A stretch of DNA of 64,000 nt, taken from positions 41,976,135 through 42,040,134 of the forward strand of contig NC_012876.2 of assembly GCF_000003195.3 (NCBI RefSeq), written 5' to 3'. The position numbers and the translations under genes are program-made. This document shows, in pieces, positions 44,849 through 54,903 of this stretch. Origin of the DNA: Sorghum bicolor (lineage: Eukaryota > Streptophyta > Magnoliopsida > Poales > Poaceae). Position 1 is the first letter of the stretch. The number at the start of each line of letters is the position of its first letter. Below the pieces are notes generated by a model that was not told the DNA's origin, ran no database searches, and worked only from the letters and a program-made list of their open reading frames with translations.

Positions 44849-46863
44849 TAGCAGCAACAGCAACAGCAGCCACCGCAGCAGCAACGGCAGCAGCAGGGGG
44901 GCCAAGAGGAGGGACTGCTCGAGCCTCCGCCCCAAGGTCCGGCCCAGCCAGCACCACCGGAGCCGCAAGAGCTTGGTGAGCAGGAGGAGGATCTGCCGGC
45001 GTACGGCCCCCCAACCCCGGCGTGGCTCCTCCCGGGGGCTCCTGCCGCTATCCGGGCAGAGCCGGGGCGAGCGGATGGAGTGGTGGCGCTTGCCTGCCTG
45101 AAGCGCACCCCCCCCGACCCCGAGTCCGAGATCAAGAGGACAATTTATGGCATGGACGGGATCGCCCCAGGGTTCCTCCAGGAACGTCGGGCGTGGGAGG
45201 ACCGCTTTCCTTCCGAAGAGGACGAAATTGGGACATCAGGGACCAAGGACGGAACCTCGAAGACGGTGGACGACGACGGGCGGTTCCCATGCCTCATCGA
45301 CCTGTTCCTGCACCATGGGGGCTCTCTCGAGACCGTCGAGGACTTCATCCGTGGTGTTAAGGCGCGGGCCGACCGGGAGATGGAGCACTGGTGCCCCGAT
45401 CGCATCCGTATCCGGGCCTCCCACGACCCGTCTGAGCCCGACATCTTCCCCGACGATCGGAAGGAGGCGGAGAAGTGGCAACACGTCGAGGAGCTCCGCC
45501 TTTGGATGAAGCATGTGGTGGGGCTCCTCTCTGACGTTGTCAATAACGGGCTCGGCCCGGCTTATTTCGTAAGTGTTTCTCGAACTTCAATCCTCATGGT
45601 GCTTTCTGGTCTCTGTGTTCTAATCCGTCCACCCCTTGATTCGCAGGATATGAAAGAGACCTCCCGCATCAAGTCCAGTTTCATACACGCCACGAGGGGT
45701 GGTTGGGAGCAGCTCCCCCTCCTCAAGGACAAGCTCCTCGAGTCGCAGGAAAAGCTCCTGTAAGCTTATAAAGAACTCATAGCGCTCAAGGAGGAGAAAA
45801 AGGTGAGGGAGGCTGCTTTGGCCGAGGCTCGAGAGGCCTCGAAGAAGGCGGAGGAGGAGACAGTGCTGCTGCGGGAGCGCGCCCTTACGGTCGAGGAGGT
45901 CGCGTCTAAGGCTAGGGAGGAGGCCCTGTCCTACAAGAACGTCATTGCGGATTTGGACAAGGAGAAGGGCCTCCTTAAATCCGACCTGGACTCTCTCCGG
46001 GAGTCTTTCCGAAAGATGAAGGTGGAGCATGTGAACGGTGAGGTCGCCAGGGGCGCCGCAGAGGAAGCCAAGAAGAAGGCCCTCGAAGATCTCGAGGCGG
46101 AGCGGGCTCAATCCCGCAGTCTCTCTAACGACGTCGAGCGTCTGAAGGGAGAATTGCTGGAGAAGAGTGGGGCCATTGTTCAGGCTGGCAAGGCGATCGA
46201 GGATCTCCGCGTTGCCAACACCGAGCTGGCACGCTCCAGCAAAGAGATCGAGAGGGCCAACACCAGGCTGGTTGGTGAGAACACGGCTCTAGAGGAGACC
46301 GTACGCGGTATGTTTCCTTTATCAAGTTTCTTTTTTCGAGGTGTGCTTGGTTTTTCCTAAGGTCTCTTGTATTGGCCTTTACAGGGCTCAAGGACGAACT
46401 CCTGGCCGCCCAAGCCGAGGCTCGCAACGCCAAGGCTCAGCTCGAGGCGGAGGTTGCTTTGAACCGTCGAGTGCGGACGGCGATAAGTGATCTCTCAACC
46501 TCTTGGGAGGTCGAGCCCATGGATGAGTCGCGGGAGGGAGCTCGAGGCGATGCCCTGGTCGACCAGCTGTGCTACATAGGTGCGACGCTGCGAGATCGGG
46601 TGCGGGATGCTCTCCACATCGGGGTGAAGCGGGCGATGGCGGTTGTCTGCTCGGGCTTCTCCTACGACATGGAGGTGGTGTCTCATGGCTTCGTCACCGA
46701 CATCTCCAAGACCGACGCGGAGAACGAGGAGAGGCTCCACGCCTTGATCGATGACGCGGAGGCTCCTGGGGAAAGGTTGGCTAGGCTTTTTGAGCCTGAG
46801 GTGCTCCCTCCTGAGGCTAGCTCGGGCGGAGGCGAGGGCGGTGAGGATCGTGCCGCGGACTGA
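42558..46863 (+). CDS. B accessory gene, six exons, 'putative gypsy type transposon' (PF04195-like) protein
   Basis: Exons 42558-43490, 43580-44226, 44304-44380, 44460-45568, 45647-46307 and 46385-46863 join with GT/AG at every intron and keep one frame, giving ~1301 codons. Two in-frame stops, TAG 44849 in the polyglutamine tract and TAA 45761, are each one C-to-T change from a Gln codon. Exon 1 (residues ~1-311) holds the family signature: FHRHGLGAPPSRFMRALCF, then VCEGYLGMMPHWELWLHLYR. Exon 2 is basic then acidic (a run of nine Asp) and Pro/Arg-rich. Exon 4 has Pro-rich and Gln-rich runs and a folded-looking block (IDLFLHHGGSLETVEDF). Exons 5-6 are a long coiled coil. The start is MPVRLIATD, because an upstream in-frame Met precedes the TATA box. 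It is antisense to gag-pol and lies tail to tail with it. Function unknown; a DNA- or chromatin-binding regulator is inference. Confidence 0.75.
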
Positions 46864-47432
46864 GGCCTGCGAGCCTGCTCAGGGCGCCTGAGGCCCCTTG
46901 TATGATACTTTGTTAATTCTATGGTTAACTGATACTGTATCTTTTTCGTAATTGTTAAATGCTTATTTTGTCTTTCCGCTTGATGCTTTCGTTTCTCTTT
47001 GCGCCTACATTTGTATCCCTTGCTCGATTTTTCGTGAAAGACAACCTCGATCACTTCAATAGTGGGGAAGTGAGTAGAGTTTCCGTAGCCCGGGGGCGTA
47101 GGAGTTCTCCAGCTTGTTGTCCCTCGGCCTTTGAGGGGCTCGAGGCGCCTTAGCTACTTAAACCGTGCAAGGTCTACTACGTAAGAAAAGAAAACTTCTT
47201 GGTTTTTTCGACACTCGGGGGGGGGGGGTCGTCCCCCAGGTAGCCCCCGAGGGGGTGCTGACTATGATGGGTCATAGTCGGCGCCCCCTTTTAATCGTCG
47301 AGATCGTGACTTGTAAATCTTTTTGGCACGAAAAGAAGTTGCTCCGAGAGAAAGACTTTATTTATTCATTCATTCGTCTACAAAGTCTTGGTACAAAACG
47401 TAAGCAGGAACATAAGTCTAGAGCTTCTAGGG
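46864..47432. other. convergent 3' ends of the accessory gene and pol in B
   Basis: About 570 bases between two tail-to-tail genes. The left part (tgtatgatactttgttaattc) looks like a 3' untranslated region. A G13 run lies near 47218-47230. No ORF with a motif. Overlapping antisense 3' ends are possible if both genes are transcribed. Confidence 0.45.
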
Positions 47433-50400
47433 TTATAATCGACGTAGCTGTTCGATGTTCCATGCGTTGGTGAAGATTGCCCCCTTTTCGTCCGCCAACT
47501 TGTACGTTCCCGGCTTCAGGACCTCGGCCACCACGTACGGGCCTTCCCAAGGCGGAGTCAGCTTGTGGCGTCCTTGATTGCTTTGCCGACGTCGTAGGAC
47601 TAGGTCACCCACATTGAGGTCCCTCTTGCGCACATGCTTGTCGTGGTAGCGTCGAAGTTTCTGCTGATATCTGGCAGAGTTGAGGAGGGCCATGTCTCGA
47701 GCCTCCTCGAGTTGGTCGACCGCGTTTTCTTGAGTCTCTTTGTTTGATTGCTCGTTGTACGCCTTCAGTCGAGGTGACCCATACTCGAGGTCTGTGGGGA
47801 GGACAGCTTCAGAGCCGTAGACCATGAAGAACGGGGTGTATTTTGTGGCCCTGCTTGGTGTTGTCCTAAGGCTCCATAGGACTGAGGAAAGCTCTTCGAC
47901 CCATTTCTTGCCGAATTTCTTCAGTCGATTGTAGATTCTCGGCTTGAGTCCTTGCAAAATCATGTCGTTGGCACGCTCGACCTGGCCGTTAGTTCGAGGG
48001 TGGGCTACTGCAGACCAGTTCACACGGATATGATGCTGATCGCAGAAATCCAAGAACTTTTTGCCGGTGAACTGGGTGCCGTTGTCGGTGATGATGACAT
48101 TGGGGATCCCAAACCGATGGATGATGTCGGTGAAGAAGAGGACGGCCTGCTCAGAGCGGATGTTGGTGATGGGTCGAGCCTCGATCCATTTGGAGAACTT
48201 GTCAATGGCCAACAGCAAATGGGTGTATCCTCCTTTCGCCTTTTGTAGAGGTCCTACTAAATCGAGCCCCCACACCGCAAACGGCCAGGTGATGGGTATC
48301 ATTTGAAGAGCGTGGGCGGGCAGATGCGTCTGCTTGGCGTAGAACTGGCACCCATGACACGAGCGTACGAGCTCGATAGCGTCCGCCACGACCGTTGGCC
48401 AGTAGAAGCCTTGTCGAAAAGCATTCCCTACAAGGGTCCGTGGAGCGGCGTGGTGACCGCAAGCCCCCGAGTGCAGGTCATCGAGGAGTTTTCGGCCTTC
48501 TTCCACGGTGATGCAATGTTGTAAGACCCCCGTCGGGCTCCGTCGATATAGCTCATTGTCTTCGCCATAGATCACATATGATTTGGCCCGTCGAGCGATA
48601 CGACGAGCTTCTGACCGGTCTTCTGGCAACTCGCCGCGGATGAGGCAGTCGAGGAACGGCGTGCGCCAATCGAACGGTCGACCTGGTCGTCGTTCTATCT
48701 CCATCACCTCTTCCACCATCAAGAGCGTATCGACAGCATTGGTTGGTTGGGCGGTGGTGGCGTCGACGCCAGCCCCCGTGCCTAGGTCGACGGATGGCTC
48801 GTGAAGAACTTTTGAGAATGCATCAGGCGGCACCGTGCCTCTGGTCGATGCGATCTTGGCGAGTTCGTCGGCTGCCTCGTTGTAGCGTCGGGCGATATGG
48901 ACAAGCTCGAGACCGTGGAATCTGTCCTCGAGTCGACGGACCTCTTTGCAGTACGCTTCCATTTTCGGGTCGTGGCAGCTCGAGGTTTTCATTACTTGGT
49001 CGATGACGAGTTGGGAGTCACCTCGGACGTCGAGGCGTCGGACTCCTAACTCGATAGCGATCTTGAGACCGTTGACGAGGGCCTCATATTCTGCGACATT
49101 GTTAGATGCGGCAAAATGAATCCTGATTACGTACCTCATGTGGACGCCCAAGGGTGAGACGAACAGCAGGCCGGCCCCGGCCTCGGTTTTCATGAGTGAC
49201 CCATCGAAATACATCGTCCATAATTCCGCCTGGACCTGGGTCGGGGGGAGCTGGGTGTCCGTCCATTCTGCGACGAAGTCTACCAGGGCCTGCGATTTGA
49301 TGGCCTTGCGAGGCGCATAAGTGAGAGTCTCACTCATGAGCTCGACCAACCATTTTGCTATTCTTCCCGTGGCCTCTTTGCTCTGGATTATTTCGCCTAA
49401 AGGGAAAGACGAAACCACTGTGATGGGGTGGCCAAGGAAGTAGTGCTGCAGGCTACGACGGGCAAGGATTACGGCATAAATCAGCTTCTGGATTTGGGGA
49501 TAACGTGCTTTGGTCTCCGAAAGCACCTCGCTGACGAAATATACTGGCCTCTGAACTGGTAGCGCATGTCCCTCCTCCTGCCTCTCGACCACCACAGCCG
49601 CGCTGACGACCTGGGTCGTCGACGCGACGTAGAGGAGCAGCGGCTCTGCAGGTTGAGGTGGAACCAGGACTGGTGCCGAGGTCAGCGTCTTCTTCAGCCT
49701 TTCGAGTGCTTCCTCGGCCTCGGGGGTCCAAGAAAAGCGCTCGACCTTCTTCAGGACTCGATACAATGGTAATGCCTTTTCTCCTAGTCTCGAGATGAAA
49801 CGGCTCAAAGCCGCCAGGCATCCCGTGACTCTCTGGACACCCTTGATGTCTCGGATCGGCCCCATTCTCGTGATGGCCGAGACTTTCTCGGGGTTGGCCT
49901 CGATGCCGCGCTGCGAAACGATGTAGCCTAGGAGCATGCCTCGAGGCACACCGAAAACGCACTTCTCGGGATTGAGCTTGATCCGGTTGGCGCGTAGACA
50001 GCTAAAGGCAATCTCGAGGTCCTGGATCAGGTCCCCTCGTCGCTTTGACTTGACGACAATGTCGTCGACGTAGGCCTCGACCGTTGACCCTATATGTTCG
50101 CCAAATACGTGGAGCATGCAACGTTGGTACGTGGCTCCCGCGTTTCGAAGCCCAAATGGCATGGTCACGTAGCAATACATCCCAAAAGGTGTGATGAAAG
50201 AGGTCACGAGCTGGTCGGACTCCTTCATTTTTATTTAGTGGTAACCAGAATATGCATCGAGGAAAGAAAGGGTTTCACATCCCGCGGTAGAATCGACAAT
50301 CTGATCAATACGTGGCAATGGAAAAGGAACCTTTGGACATGCTTTATTCAGACTAGTATAATCGACACACATCCTCGTTTTCCCATTCTTTTTCTTAACT

Positions 50401-50654
50401 AATACAGGGTTTGCTAACCAGTCGGGATGATGAACCTCCTTGATGAATCCGGCCGTCAAAAGCTTGTGGACTTCCTCGCCAATGATCTTGCGCTTCTCCT
50501 CATCGCATCGGCGCAACCACTGCTTCACTGGCTTGGAACCGGCTCGAATCTCCAAGGAGTGCTCGGCGACTTCCCTCGGTATGCCTGGCATGTCCGAGGG
50601 ACTCCATGCAAACATGTCGGCATTTGCACGGAGAAAGTCGACGAGCACAGCTTC
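47433..50654 (-). CDS. B pol: reverse transcriptase, RNase H, integrase
   Basis: The frame begins after TAG 50657-50655 and has one more stop, TAA 50237-50235 (CAA before a C-to-T change), leaving 931 intact residues from 50228. RT motifs: KKNGKTRMCVDYTSLNKACP, FLDAYSGYH, MPFGLRNAGATYQRCM and YVDD at ~50065. RNase H starts WTMYFDGSLMKTEAGAG at ~49215 with later DSQLV and ARRYNEAADELA. Integrase: zinc region HSGACGHH ... CHGCQ, then D (AIDKFSKW), D (ITDNGTQF), E (GQVERAND), and a C-terminal GDLVLRRR ... PPWEGPY region ending QLRRL at 47433. No chromodomain is seen, as expected for Tat. Catalytic residues are all present, so the proteins from 50228 on would be functional if made. Confidence 0.93.
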
Positions 50655-51761
50655 CTATTTGGGGTCGAGGTCGGTGCAGATCGTCAGCACTTTGCCGTCG
50701 GAGTTGTTGGGGTCAAGCAGGATCTTCTTGGTTCCTTCTGCCGCCTCGAAGCTGCCCGCGTGGCGCTTAGGCTCTGGAGCCTCAGCGGCCATGGCCTCGA
50801 GCTTCGAGACGAGCTCGGTGGAGCTCTCGACCGCCTCCTCGTACTCGACGCACTCGACGTCGCACTCGTACGCGTGCTCGAAGGAGGAACTGACAGTGAT
50901 GACGCCTTTGGGACCGGGCATTTTCAGCTTCAAATAGGTGTAGTTGGGTATAGCCATGAACTTGGCGTAGCCCGGGCGCCCGATGATGGCGTGGTACGTG
51001 CCTCGGAACCCAACCACCTCAAAGGTGAGGGTCTCCTTCCTGAAGTTGGCCGCCGTGCCGAAGCAGACCGGTAAGTCAATTCGACCCACTGGCAGTGCCT
51101 TTTTCCCTAGCACGACGCCATGGAAACCGCCTGCGCTTGGCTGGAGGCGTCCCCTATCGATGCCGAGGAGGTCGAGGGTCTCGAGGTAGATGATGTTGAG
51201 GCTGCTGCCACCATCCATCAACACTTTCGAGAGTCGGGTGTTGACGATGATGGGGTCGACGACGAGCGGGTAGACGCCTGGGGCGACTACCTTGTCGGGG
51301 TGGTCTTCTCGGTCGAAGGTGATAGGAGTGCTTGACCAGCTAAGGTACTGGGGCACTGCCATTCTTGCTGCAAAGACTTCGCGACGCTCCCTTTTGCACT
51401 GCCTTGTGGTCAATTGAGTCAAGGGCCCGCCATAGATCATGTAGCAATCGTGGACGGCGGGGAAGTCGTCGTCATCTTTGTTGTCCTCCTTGCTGCCACC
51501 CTTCTCTTTCTTGGAGTCGTCACGCGCATCTTTTTTGAACCCCAGACCGTCGAAATGCTTTCTCAGCATACGACAGTCCTTGAGCTTGTGGTTGGCGCCT
51601 CCCTTATGGTAAGGGCACGGCTCCTCCAACATCTTGTCAAAGATGCCTCCATCCGGAGGGCCTCGAGGTTTCTTTCGATCCATGGCGGCGACAAGGTGGT
51701 CATCGGAATCCTCCTGGTGGAACTGCCGTACTTTCTGCTTCTTTTTATTTTTCTTGAGGCC
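50655..51761 (-). CDS. B gag C-terminal part and aspartic protease
   Basis: Same frame as gag and pol. It follows TGA 51764-51762 (CGA before a C-to-T change); the first Met is at 51683. A zinc-finger-like piece CPYHKGGANHKLKDC comes first, then an Asp/Lys-rich linker. The retroviral-type protease has its active site in VLMDGGSSLNII (DGGS replaces DTG/DSG, as I know from Tat elements) and IIGRPGYAKFMAIPNYTYLK near the end. The segment stops at TAG 50657-50655, which fits CAG before decay. Readthrough or a master copy without the stops would be needed to make a Gag-Pol polyprotein. Confidence 0.85.
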   Translation of the reverse strand, partial: GLKKNKKKQKVRQFHQEDSDDHLVAAMDRKKPRGPPDGGIFDKMLEEPCPYHKGGANHKLKDCRMLRKHFDGLGFKKDARDDSKKEKGGSKEDNKDDDDFPAVHDCYMIYGGPLTQLTTRQCKRERREVFAARMAVPQYLSWSSTPITFDREDHPDKVVAPGVYPLVVDPIIVNTRLSKVLMDGGSSLNIIYLETLDLLGIDRGRLQPSAGGFHGVVLGKKALPVGRIDLPVCFGTAANFRKETLTFEVVGFRGTYHAIIGRPGYAKFMAIPNYTYLKLKMPGPKGVITVSSSFEHAYECDVECVEYEEAVESSTELVSKLEAMAAEAPEPKRHAGSFEAAEGTKKILLDPNNSDGKVLTICTDLDPK

Positions 51762-53807
51762 TCAACTGGGGGTCCCATCTTCATCGATGGGCTGCTTGCC
51801 TTTTCTTCCTTCTGAGCTGAAGAAGGCGCCTACTGCCTCCTCCCCTGCCGCGTAGTTGGCTACTACGTCCATCAGCTCGTCGACGGTCTGAGGTCGATTG
51901 CGACCTAATTCCCGCACCAAGTCTCGACTGGTGGTGCCTGAGGCGAACGCCAAGATGACGTCGTGGTCAGGGATGTGCGGCAGCTCAGTGCGCTGCTTCG
52001 AGAAGCGTCGAGCATACTCCCGAAGAGTTTCTCCTGACTTCTGCTTGCATTTGCTGAGGTCCCATGAGTTCCCTGGCCGTATGTAGGTCCCTTTGAAGTT
52101 ACCCTCGAAGACTCTGACCAGATCAACCCAGTTGTGGATCTGATCGGCGGGGAGTTCCTCGAGCCATCGACGGGCGGTGTCGGAGAGGAAAAGGGGTAGC
52201 TGTCTGATGATGGCTCGATCATCACCTCGAGCGCCACCTAGCTGACAGGCCAACCTGAAATCGGCCAGCCATAACTCTGGTTTGGTCTCTCCATTGTACT
52301 TCGCGATGCTGGTCGGGGGTCGGAATGGATTGGGCAGGGGCGTGCTGCGGATCGCCCTGCTGAACACCCGTGGGCCCGGTGGCTCAGGGGCCACCCGGTC
52401 CTCGTCGCTGTCGTATCTCCCGCCGCGATGCGCGCTGTAACCGCGCTCTTCCGCGTCTCCGTGCCGGCGGCGTCGATTTTCTTCGATGTCGTGCCGCGCA
52501 TCGTGCCGACGCTGATTGTCGACGGGGAGGATGAGAGCGGTCTTTCTGCCTCGAGGGGGAGGTTGTTGATGGACTGACACCTCCTTTTCGTTTTGAGGCT
52601 GTTCGTCGCGCTTCTCTGTGGCAGCTCCTCGTCGTCGAGATGCCGAGCTTTCGGCTTGTTGAACTGCCGCCACCTGGAGCAATGTCTGTACCTCATGTCG
52701 AATGCGTCGGGCCTGGGAGTTCGACGGCTCTGGCATGTTACGCAGCAACATCGTCGCTGCCACTACATTCTGGCCTGCTCGAGGGAAACGGCTGACAGGT
52801 TGCTCTGGCTCTGCGTCGCCGACGATCTGACGATGTACCTCTCGAGCGCGTCTGCGGACACTTCTGCCCGGCGGGTAGGGCAGGTCTTGCTCGAGGATTT
52901 GCTTGAGCAGGACGAGGCGCTCGCGGTCTTCGTCGAGCTTCACCTTGAGTTCCCGCAGCTGCGCGAGCTGCGCGGTTCTGTCTTCCTGTGGCGGGGGGTC
53001 GACCTGTCCGTCGTTCCCAGGCGTCCTGGGGTCTTCTCGTGCCGCGGGGGCTCGACCGCCCGCAGCAGCATCCCGTGTCTCGTCGGTAGTTTCTACCGCC
53101 CCGTCGATGTGATAGCATTCCCTCGTAGGGTCATAGCTATCAGTCTCGGAGTCGGAGTCCGGTTTGGCGGCGTAGAAACACCCACGTCCTTCCTCCAGCA
53201 ATCGCTGCCTGAGGGAGGTGATCGTGTATCGTCCGGGGCCTAGACGACGGAGGCCTCGTACCCGGGAAAGGTCCGGCAGCTCGGACGCCGGCCGCCGCGC
53301 TTCAGAGCCACGTGGGAGGACCATTGGTCTTTCTACGTACGTCTGAGCGTTTGGGCATATCGCCCTGGCGAGCGACGCCGCGGCGTTGTCCAATCCGAAC
53401 GGCAGTGCCGCTCTTGGAGCGAACAACCCGTGTGGAAGTAGCCTAGCAGCGGTGGGGGAGAGCGCGCGAGACGCGTCCCCTCCCGTCGTTGCGCGGTGCT
53501 GAGTCGTCGCGCTTGTTGCTCCGCCACACGGTGCTGCCGACTTGTGGCCTACGTCCTGCCTCGCACGAGTTGTTGGTCGTGCTGAAGCAGAGGGGCCACG
53601 GTGGTGCTGTCCGCGCCTCTTCTTAGGCGGGGAGGCGTGGTGGTGAGGGCGTCTCGGGGCCTTCAACCGTGCTGGCGTAACGCGGGCTCCTCCTGGTCCT
53701 TTGACTGAGAGCAAGATCATGTCGTAGCCGGAGCCCGTAGACATGAACTCGAGACTCCCAAACCAAATCACCGTGGAGCGCGGGAACGGCGACGCAAGAG
53801 TGGCCAT
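51762..53807 (-). CDS. B gag
   Basis: I take ATG 53807 (MATLASPFPRS) as the start because the earlier in-frame Met (53951) lies inside the 5' LTR, before the PBS. The first ~250 residues are Arg/Ala/Pro-rich and low complexity. A coiled-coil-like stretch follows (QLRELKVKLDEDRERLVLLK), then an Arg/Glu/His-rich linker. The retrotransposon gag (capsid) domain is at ~residues 500-650: IAKYNGETKPELWLADFRLA, LFLSDTARRWLEELP, VRVFEGNFKGTYIRPG and LREYARRFSKQRTELP. It ends at TGA 51764-51762, beyond which the same frame stays open. The role is assembly of the virus-like particle. Confidence 0.9.
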   Translation of the reverse strand: MATLASPFPRSTVIWFGSLEFMSTGSGYDMILLSVKGPGGARVTPARLKAPRRPHHHASPPKKRRGQHHRGPSASARPTTRARQDVGHKSAAPCGGATSATTQHRATTGGDASRALSPTAARLLPHGLFAPRAALPFGLDNAAASLARAICPNAQTYVERPMVLPRGSEARRPASELPDLSRVRGLRRLGPGRYTITSLRQRLLEEGRGCFYAAKPDSDSETDSYDPTRECYHIDGAVETTDETRDAAAGGRAPAAREDPRTPGNDGQVDPPPQEDRTAQLAQLRELKVKLDEDRERLVLLKQILEQDLPYPPGRSVRRRAREVHRQIVGDAEPEQPVSRFPRAGQNVVAATMLLRNMPEPSNSQARRIRHEVQTLLQVAAVQQAESSASRRRGAATEKRDEQPQNEKEVSVHQQPPPRGRKTALILPVDNQRRHDARHDIEENRRRRHGDAEERGYSAHRGGRYDSDEDRVAPEPPGPRVFSRAIRSTPLPNPFRPPTSIAKYNGETKPELWLADFRLACQLGGARGDDRAIIRQLPLFLSDTARRWLEELPADQIHNWVDLVRVFEGNFKGTYIRPGNSWDLSKCKQKSGETLREYARRFSKQRTELPHIPDHDVILAFASGTTSRDLVRELGRNRPQTVDELMDVVANYAAGEEAVGAFFSSEGRKGKQPIDEDGTPS

Positions 53808-53845
53808 CCGGAAAGGAGTGGGAAATCGATGAAAAACACGCAGGA

Positions 53846-53863
53846 CCCCTACCTGGCGCGCCA
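53846..53863 (-). promoter_or_regulatory. primer-binding site of B
   Basis: The minus strand reads TGGCGCGCCAGGTAGGGG two bases inside the 5' LTR. This TGGCGCGCC-type PBS is usual in Tat-lineage elements and fixes the orientation. Confidence 0.8.
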
Positions 53864-53865
53864 AC

Positions 53866-54898
53866 TGTCGGTGTTTTCCCCCCAGGGGGTCACACCAACG
53901 AGTAAATTTGTATGCGTGCTCCCTTTCCCAGATGGTGATGCAAGAAGACACTAAGATTTATCCTGGTTCGGGCAAGAGAAGGCCCTACGTCCAGCGGGGG
54001 GGGGGAGTTTGTATTATCTTGCACCTAAGTGCTTGTATAGGGGGGAATACAAGCGTGGTGTGAAGTGTGGAGCTCTACTACGTATGTGCGTGGTGTCTCC
54101 TGCCGTTCTATTCCTGAGTCCCTCCTTTTATAGTCCCAAGGAGAGACCCAGGGTACATGTATAGGCGTCACAATAGGAGTCGATAGCAGTATGGGGCGCT
54201 GACCTACTCGAGGCTTCCGTACCGGCATGGCCTCGAGTCGTCCCGTCTTAATAGCCTGGTGATGATTACGCGTGCCCCTGCATTCTGCTCTACGCGCCGT
54301 CTTGGATTGGTTCGACGGATGTACGCTTGTACGTCTTGGCGGCAAATCCGGCGGAGTGGTTGGGATGTAGTCAGTCGACACCCGACTCGTCCCCTAGAAG
54401 GATCCTTGCCTGGTCGAGGGTCGGATGTCGTACGGCGTCCTGACGTTGAAGCGCTGACCTTGGCTACCTCGAGGGGGTCTTGATTAGACGCGCCATCTCT
54501 GTTTCCCACGTCCTGACACGCCCTGGGCCGTTTGGTGGGGAAAGCTGCAAAAAGATCGATGGGACGGGTGCCTGTTCCCTATCACGCCTCCCGTGACCCA
54601 TGTGTTAGGTGGGGAAGCACTAGGCGCATTTAATGCCCTGGCTCGCGTGCGCGCGTCAGGCGGCGACGGCGTCCTTGCGCTCGACGCCTCCCGATTCGCG
54701 TGAGCCTGTTCCGTATTCGATGGAAACCAGAGCTCGACGCCTGATTGATTCGCTCGACGCTATTTCCATCTTCGAGGCTACGGCCGTCGATGGCTGCGTG
54801 TCCGTGCAGACGGAGCGTCGAATCGAGGGGCTAGTTTTATGTACGGATGGTCTCGTTATACGCATTGGTGAGGGTACCCCTTGTTGATACCCTCGACA
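53866..54898 (-). repeat. 5' LTR of B (1033 bp)
   Basis: Same length and ends as 40484-41516, with about 21 mismatches by eye, roughly two thirds of them transitions. TATAAAA lies on the minus strand at 54126-54132 and would drive gag-pol. Confidence 0.92.
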
Positions 54899-54903
54899 GA
54901 CTC

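Larger units (their letters stand above)
40484..54898 (-). mobile_element. complete Tat-type Ty3/gypsy element B
   Basis: Two LTRs of 1033 bp (5' LTR 53866-54898, 3' LTR 40484-41516) enclose gag-pol on the minus strand and an accessory gene on the plus strand. The target duplication gactc is perfect (40479-40483 and 54899-54903). I count about 21 LTR differences by eye (~2%). At 1.3e-8 substitutions per site per year, an often-used grass rate, that is roughly 0.8 million years. B interrupts exon 2 of A1's antisense gene. Order on the plus strand: LTR, PPT repeats, accessory gene, pol, gag, PBS, LTR. Confidence 0.92.

Noticed and set aside
44551..45135. Minus-strand Cys- or Leu-rich proteins opposite the polyQ region
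   Set aside because: They are the complement of CAG/CAA repeats; the plus-strand exon with conserved splice sites explains the openness.
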